Origin: Lineus longissimus
Taxonomy: Eukaryota > Nemertea > Pilidiophora > Heteronemertea > Lineidae
Assembly (NCBI RefSeq): GCF_910592395.1
Contig: NC_088312.1
Coordinates: forward strand, 6,450,001-6,514,000
DNA length: 64,000 nucleotides
Direction of reading: 5' to 3'
The position numbers and the translations under genes are program-made. Position 1 is the first letter of the stretch; every line of letters starts with the position of its first letter. This document shows positions 56,701 to 64,000 of the stretch, in pieces. The notes beneath the pieces were generated by a model. It did not search any database. It saw only the letters and a list, made by a program, of their open reading frames with translations, and was not told the DNA's origin.

Positions 56701-58805
56701 TGGCTATTGAATTGCTTGTCAAGTTAACCTTTAGAATGTACTGGTTCAGGCTAAATTATAGGGCTTCAATATGACACATTCCAAGAAATGAGAACACCTA
56801 GCAACCAACCAATGGGTTGCACTTCACAAGGTTATTCACTAAAGTTAATTTTTGTGTGCATTATTGATATAAATAAGAGTGGAGAATGAGATGAATGGTA
56901 TAAGTCTTGCCCTGCTCCTACTTACAGCTTTTGTGGCATGGAATGGCTCATAAAGGTGTAAGCCAATCCAAAAAGCTGTCTTTCTTGACAAATTTGGGGG
57001 GGGGGGGGCAGAGTGAAAAGGCATTATCATGATGAATTAGGTGATCACATATTAATAGACAAAAATTTTCCCACAAAAATAGTTGCACGTTAACCAGATA
57101 TACTGACTTCAGTCACGAGAATATCCCACACAAACACCAATTATTTAATTCATCAACAGCCTCCTAGGTGGCCAAATTTGTTCCATGCAGTGCTGCCACC
57201 GTGGATATATTTAATGAACTAAAGCTATTTTGACTTCAATTTCAAAAGCTGCTTTTAAGTTTTAATTTTTTACATTTGGTTTGAGTTTAGATGACTACCA
57301 ACTAATTTTTCATTATTTCCAGTGAATCTATGCAATCCCTTTTTATTGATTAAAGTCTCAAGCAATGCTTCAACCACTTTGCCTCAGTCAGCATTCACAC
57401 ACGAAGGATTGATAGTCAACTGGTTGATTCGGCTACTTGTCGAGCTACCTGTAATCTCATCCGAGCCACCGGTATTCTGGATATGTTACCGCAGGACTTA
57501 GTCACTTCCCCACTAGGATGTTACTGTGCACACACCAAAACAAGTCGTAAGCAGATTAGTACCGGGCACCACATCCGCCAATCCTGTATTTGATAAGCTG
57601 CTGGCCGGCAATAGCCTGCATTAATAAGAACATCAGCAACGATACCTTACAATAAAGCAAGATGGGATCAAAGATATTATATCAGCGAGTCCATCAAATG
57701 ACGGCCACTAAATGAAAGAATCATCCAAAGAGTGAATAGTAGAGATAGCGACGATCAAACAACATTTTCCGATAAAAGTTGAGAACTAACGACAAGGGAT
57801 GCCGTAATATGATCTCCGTTGCATGGAAATGAAGCCAGCTGTAGCGCTGGCACTAGTTTCCCATTCACTCAGGAGACAAAATGAATTGACTTTTCCCATT
57901 CAGGAAGGAGTGAATCGTCTTGTGAAAAATGTTAGGTTAGCGGCAGTTGATCAAAAGCTTTTGGGGTTAATAAACCAGTCATCAGTTTCTGTCATCAAAT
58001 GCAAGAAACGGATCCAGAAAGACACCAAACTAGCTGATAGTAAGGTGTATTGACTGGTTAGTTTCTTTGTGATAACCTTTGATTTGTAATGCCTTCATGA
58101 GATATAGAGGTAAAATCGATGCTACAGGTGCAAGTGGGGGCACTGTTATTAAAGCTAATACAGAGGAAACACTGGTTACATAAAAATACTCCTTCTATTT
58201 TTAGTCCAGAATCAGCATCCTTGACATGCACACACAAAGTTATCTATTTCTCGAGGTGATTTTTAACATTATTCACTTCGTCACATTGTCGGAAATTCAT
58301 AGGATATTCAGCGTCCAATCTGTTCCCGCCATTAGCAAGTCACAAGGAACCCGATGCCAGATTTACCTTAATCTAGCATTTACTTATGGTAAAAAGGGCA
58401 TAAAGCAGCCAAGGCGAGATCCTATCCAATATCATGACTTGTATTTGTGATTTACGACATTAAAGGATAATAAAGAATTTCTATCGAGTTGTTTGGCTGC
58501 TGGTGTGAGGCAAGAAAGGGAGTAATTGGAGTGATTCCCAGTAAAGTACCTCGGTGGCAATTATTGTTCTTGCAACATTTGTGAACATGAATAGCATCAA
58601 TAATAAATATGTTTACTTCATCAACAATAGGCAACCTGACATCGAGATTATTGAGGTGGTCTAGTCAAATGAGACATTTGAAATCATTTTTGGCAGTACT
58701 TTATTAACACACCTTTACCAAATGGCAGACAGTGACTCCAAGCACATCTGAAACATTTTTCAAAAGTGACATTTTACTTAATTGGGCATGAATAATTAAC
58801 AAGAT

Positions 58806-58867
58806 GGAGCTAATTAGTATGACGACATTAAAGTAACAGCTAATTAGTCTGATGACATCAAAGTAAC
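58806..58867. repeat. Short tandem duplication
   Basis: Two copies of a unit of about 34 bp containing GAGCTAATTAGT or CAGCTAATTAGT, then a GACGACATTAAAGTAAC or GATGACATCAAAGTAAC tail. Confidence 0.75.
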
Positions 58868-59822
58868 ATACGGGATGTAATAACAATAAAGTTCATTTCT
58901 GTCAAACTCTGTATTAAAAGTTCATTATTTTATTTCAAATTATAGACTGAACAGTTCATGGGTGGAACATCGTTCATCCAACCGTCTGAACGCCCAACCA
59001 AAACCTGGTTAAAAACTGGCCATTTTTTTAATGGATGTTACAAGCGACATCCATGTAACAACAGGACGCGTCTTCCATATCAGAGAAAGGTCACCATACG
59101 CTCATGATTACAAATGGAGATGGAATCAGCCGATTTCAAAGCGATACGAGCTAAAGGAATAAGACCCGTTTGATTTCTACGGTTATTTAATTCATGAGAG
59201 TGCCTTCATCATGTCTGACTTCTGATAGTTCATTAATTCACATCCTGTGCCACCGGAGCTCTAAATTGGGACTTGATGAGCTTAGCTTGTCTCGGTTTCC
59301 TCACTTTGGTCAAAGGACAGACACCGTCTATCGATAAACAGTTTAAAATTTACCGATCATCAAACGGTGAACACTGAACTGAACTTGAAAACCTTCATGG
59401 CAACCTCACTTATTGTAGTCAATGCTCCTTCACTATTATGTCCCATCCCATGGTGTACTCTAAATTGCATCTTTTGAATGAAGATCCATTCCTAATAAAA
59501 GATTAAACATCTTTCAAACCTCCATAATGTTTCCCTTGTGTTCATTCAATTACATGTAAGGCGTCATCCACGTCATTAAACTATCAGATCAATTTTGATT
59601 AAAATGTACTAAGGCACGGCGACCATTTAGAACCACAGTTAATCTTATCTTTTGTCTTTATTGCCACAATGACAAGTGACTTTAGCAGCATTCATGGACT
59701 ACTAATGCTTTAATGTCTTTTTCCATTTGAGATCTTTTACTATCTTGATTATTGAGTTCAAGAATGCGTCCATACAACTGTCTTGCTTCTAGAAAGAGAA
59801 ACTGTCAGTGACTCCCTCTATA

Positions 59823-60001
59823 CTGTAAACTTTATTTTTAGGGGCCTTATAATTTCAAGAGTGGGCACAATCGAAAACTTAAGGGGCGTGGAAACTGTTT
59901 TTATCATTCAAAAATGCACCCATTCGCAGAAATAAATGAAAGAAACATATGAAAAGTATGTTTTTGCAAATATTGAGGATCACAAAAAATGGAGTTTACA
60001 G
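59823..60001. mobile_element. Possible short TIR element
   Basis: CTGTAAACTT at the left and its near-complement AGTTTACAG at the right bound a 179-bp AT-rich segment. The inverted repeats are only about 9-10 bp, so this is weak evidence for a MITE. Confidence 0.3.
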
Positions 60002-63000
60002 CTTTAAAGTTATCAGTGAAGAAGTTAAACTCTAAAATAGTAATGGCTAAAACAAATAGGGTTAGTAAAGTGCCATTAAAGGCAAGTCAACCACACCATT
60101 TGCGATAAAAGGTTTATAGGATATGACAATGTTATGATTGTTAGAGTGAATTAGCCGAATTTTGTTGGTGAAGGTACTTCAGCTGGGTTGAAATAGGAAT
60201 GTTGGCTTAGTTGTCCATCAAGTATTTCCAACTGAAGTAAGCTCAATATGTATCTTTCTCTCTAAATTGGTTGCTATAAATTCCTTTCAAATATCTGAGA
60301 GTGCGTGTTAGATTACTCCAAATTGTTGCAAAGTGTAAGTAAGTATCACTGAGCGAACATTTCCATTTCGGCTTCAAAATCAAGTACAGGAACACAACAT
60401 ACCACACTTAATAACCCTGCCAGGTACCAGACAAGTAATAGCAGTTGACAAGACAAATTGTCAGTCTTGTTTTGCATTTGAACCCAGAGTAAATGATTCA
60501 AGACAGAAAATAATCAATCTTGCTGTGAGAAAAATTTAAAGCTAGCAGGAACATTAGCATGAAAGCATCTATTAAAAAATCCACAATACTCTTACTATAC
60601 CTGGGAAACTTATTGACAATATCATTTCCCATCTTGTTGTGCGGAACAGCAGGAGGGCAATTATGCAATATTTCCTTTGGATGAATCTCCGATTAACACA
60701 GCTCAGCGAGACAGCAATAGTCTACAATGTTTACCCAAACAATCATTTGTCGAGCTAGACAACGTAACTGATTTCTCCCACCACAAATATCACTAAAATG
60801 ATGTTCTTACTTATGTTACCAACTTAGAAAGTTTTCCGACATGAATGAACAAGTCTGTGCTCTTTCTGTGGAATAGAGCTGCAACCTAACCTGATCATGT
60901 TGTGCAAGAGTTAGCCAAATACTATCAATGATACGAAATAAGATTGCGGTGTTATCATGAATCTCGTTTCGGATGATCAGATAGAAAGATTGGATCCTCT
61001 TTTGCTGGTGTGCTTATTTGAGCAAAATGTTGACATAAATAGATCAGACATGGGACACGAGTTCAAACGGACTAAACTCGATACTATCTGAAAGTGATCC
61101 ACCATCTACCTCATCTTTTACATCTGGCATTCGGAAAACATTCTATTTCGATTCATGTAAGTAACATCTCTGCCAACATACAAGAACCTTTTTATGGAGG
61201 TTGCTGCATCATCTTGGTCATCACATTTTTACACACATTGAATTTAATGCTCTCATCTAAGCAAACAATTATTCCATACACCTTACAATCCAATCTTACT
61301 CCCAATAGAACTTTTTCGTATTCTGTCAATATAACACCAGCCTTCTTTTCAACGACCCGGTTATCACAAACACCGATGTTTCCTCATGTCACTTTTTAGA
61401 TGGCTGATAGCTTTTGCCACGACCCCGCGTTGAATCTTTGGATGATACAAGGTATTGACTTTGATGCATCACTGGTTCATCACCTTTCCCAGGTCTGCTG
61501 GCGCCAAATATGCCAACACAAACGTTTTCCCCTTACAAGCTGATATTAAGCAAGCAAAGGTTTCATTACGATGTCAAACTAGTCATGTTGACATTCATCA
61601 GGATTTGAAAAAAACGAGACCCATGGTAGAATGGCTAAGCAGGCCATTTGACCTTGAGTCACCCCAAACCTTTTTCACAGTGAATGGATGGAGGCTGGCA
61701 GGCACCAATACTGCACAAGCCTTCCTAACATAAAAAGTTTTAAAGTACTTTATTTGTAGAACAGGACCTACAATTTGTATTGCAGCAAGTCATCGAACTC
61801 CTGATCTGGTCAAAGTCAAAGTCATTGATTGACGGGATAACTGGGGTTCAAAGATGAAGATGCTGATGATCATAGCTTCAGGAGTTTCCACAAAGCCGCA
61901 AGTGAGGAGTAATGTGATATTGTTGAACAAAATGGTGGATCAGATACAAAATAAATGATACGAGAACGCACTGAATCAAAGATCATCATTTTGAACTTAC
62001 TAGAAAAAGGTACATGTGGTTGAAATGGAAAAAGTGTTTGTAATTTTCACCAGAGTAGCCAAGCAAGGCTCTGCCTTGATTAGACACCTAGCATATCATG
62101 TCTCACTTCTACTCAGTATTACTAGACCAGAAAGTTATGACCAACAATCTCTCGAATGGCAAGATCTCTGTCGGTCAGATTTACCAGATATTAAGTTCAT
62201 TTGTGTCGTATTTCATATTTCATATAATACTGTTCTGAAGTGCCATTGCCATTCTAGAAACTCATCTCGAGAGTATTTCATACGCCTCCCTGCACTTCAA
62301 GGTCCTTCAAATGCAATCAGAGCCATGACGATATCTTAGACAATAATAGCAGATTGGTCAGCAAAGGAGTCACAAAAACCAATCTGGACAGCTGGCTCTC
62401 TCCAACTGTTATATCATAAATCATTCATTGGTGATCATACCACAGTTACCTTTTTTTTAAGGTATTGCATGATATTATAAACCAACCAAGTTTATTCTGG
62501 CTATATGTAAGCAACTTGGTTGATTTCAGGAAGTTGACAGATCTGTACCACAGACTACACACAGGCTACAGCTGCCATCCCCAGCAAATCAAATTGATTG
62601 CACCAGATCTGGTGCGTAGTAGTCAGGCCATCCAGGTTCAAAAGGTTGATACAGATCGAGTCTCAGATGAGGAATACATTTATCACAGGTCATAACACCC
62701 CCAGTTCTCTAACTGTGGATATTACACATCTGAAGACCATAAATTTAACCCCCAGGTCTGCCTAAAATACCCATGTATCATTTCAAACAACTGTCTCAAT
62801 GCACTTCAGGTGGTGTGTGGCTCTAATCTTTCTTATTCCACAACCGTTGAGCTATAAAACAGCTAAACACGCCTCAAAAGTGATAAATCAAGAAGGATGT
62901 TTTTACCCACTTCCATATTGACCATGCAAGAAGTATCAGGTGCTACATTATAGCTTTCTTTTTCACCAGAATTTTTCACATGCAATATTCATGGAGTATC

Positions 63001-64000
63001 TGAACACAACAACACTGACACGACGCCAGTTTCTAGTTTATTGCAGGAGAATGTCAAAGTTTTTCACTTCGCCATCATATTTGATGATAAAAGCAAAAAA
63101 TTACAATTTTTATATCTGCATTGAGTGCTGTTCACAAGAAGGTAAAAGAAATGCTGCTGCTTTTGGTCAGTTTAGCTGACATTAGTTCAACTATCAGGAA
63201 TGCACATTCCAAATTTTCAAGGTGAAGTTTGGTCAAAGGTCAAGTCCTTTCGGGTCCATTTGCAAGGAATTCTTAAATGAACGATGCATAATTGACAAGG
63301 AAACAAACAAGGTGGTGTCAATGTACCAAACCCATTTCCAGACCACCCTGGGATAGAAACTGATATAAACTTGCTTTCATTTGGCCTGATTGTTAACACA
63401 TCCACTTTTTTCATGTGAACCTCCGACAAAATTGGGCGTGATTCATTTTTGATGACAAACATGTCAATCTGTTCTTTGCGTGACAGATCCAGACTCCGGT
63501 AACCTAATCAGCCAGTTGTATTAATATGATGCATCATTGGTGTCATCATATTACACTTCTAGAGCCACATCTCTGAATTCGAGATTTATCTTTTCCCCAG
63601 GAACACCTAATGGACGAAAAGGTGATATTTATTGATGGTCACATGTGCTGACCGCCATTTGACCATTTTTATCTCACATCAATCTGATTTATTAACATCA
63701 TATCTCATATAATGATAAAGAGAAGCACATCATTAATAATCAGAAACAAAAGTTAGAATTTAAGTAGATGAGATATGGGGAGGGGGGTCAATATAAATGT
63801 AGTATTGACTACAAACTTTTAACTACAGCCAAAAAGGATATCTCTACTCCTTTGCTTGCACATGAAATTAGTATCAGCAATCCATAAAATGGTCCATCCA
63901 CCCTCCATGCCCCAGACATCCGCAAACACAATAAATATGATTTTATTTCGCACATCAAACCAAAAGGGTGCATGTTGGGGAATTTGGTGGACAAGTTATT

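Larger units (their letters stand above)
52097..64000. other. No exon recognised; probable long USP47 intron
   Basis: 11.9 kb with no segment matching the USP47 catalytic domain or other known protein on either strand. Contents are AT-rich sequence, a weak SINE remnant, a hammerhead-like motif, poly-C (about 55001) and poly-G (about 56998) runs, a short tandem duplication and one possible TIR element. Because USP47 must continue upstream, this is most simply its intron. Confidence 0.6.

Noticed and set aside
61094-61399. 101-codon plus-strand frame in the right-hand region
   Set aside because: Thr/Ser/Phe/His-rich translation of AT-rich DNA with no family resemblance or splice context.
1-64000. 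CRISPR array, operon, phage or bacterial defence system
   Set aside because: The two recognised genes are spliced animal genes. The tandem repeats lack the regular repeat-spacer pattern of CRISPR, and no bacterial-type gene was found.

Overview
The window is nuclear DNA from an intron-rich animal, most likely an aquatic invertebrate. Both recognisable genes are spliced bilaterian proteins whose many short exons sit between ordinary GT/AG introns. Base composition is AT-rich, and the introns carry MITEs, tRNA-derived SINE remnants and young tandem duplications. I cannot name the species.

Two genes lie head to tail on the minus strand. The right half holds the 3' part of USP47, a deubiquitinase: 12 exons between 40657 and 52096. 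They encode about 679 C-terminal residues (ubiquitin-like domains and an acidic linker). The catalytic domain lies beyond the right edge, so 52.1-64 kb is probably USP47 intron. About 3 kb downstream, 13326-37606 holds a complete acetyl-CoA carboxylase gene (ACC, ACACA type): 43 coding exons with unbroken reading phase, 2357-2358 residues. It has an AMPK-type Ser80 region, biotin carboxylase, the biotinyl-lysine motif (Lys782), the central region and carboxyltransferase. The ACC locus also shows an apparent pair of mutually exclusive exons, a 42-nt in-frame cassette just before Ser80, a 21-nt in-frame microexon in the central linker, and a 72-bp duplication that copies a splice donor.

The left 13 kb has no recognisable gene. 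From 2.6 to 6.3 kb the plus strand carries exon-like segments with good splice borders. Some are duplicated copies of one another, one junction keeps an open frame, and others have stops; this looks like an unknown gene or a decayed exon array. From 7.05 to 11.3 kb lies a near-identical tandem repeat of about 1233 bp with a nested 495-bp duplication. It contains 13 copies of a 26-nt hairpin motif with a TAATTA-like loop, and one stretch shares several ordered words with U12 snRNA.

Other non-genic content: a PIF/Harbinger-type MITE with TTA target duplication at 51174-51356, a foldback element 0.3 kb upstream of the ACC start, two members of another MITE family in ACC introns, a 234-bp triplicate in a USP47 intron, and several minisatellites.
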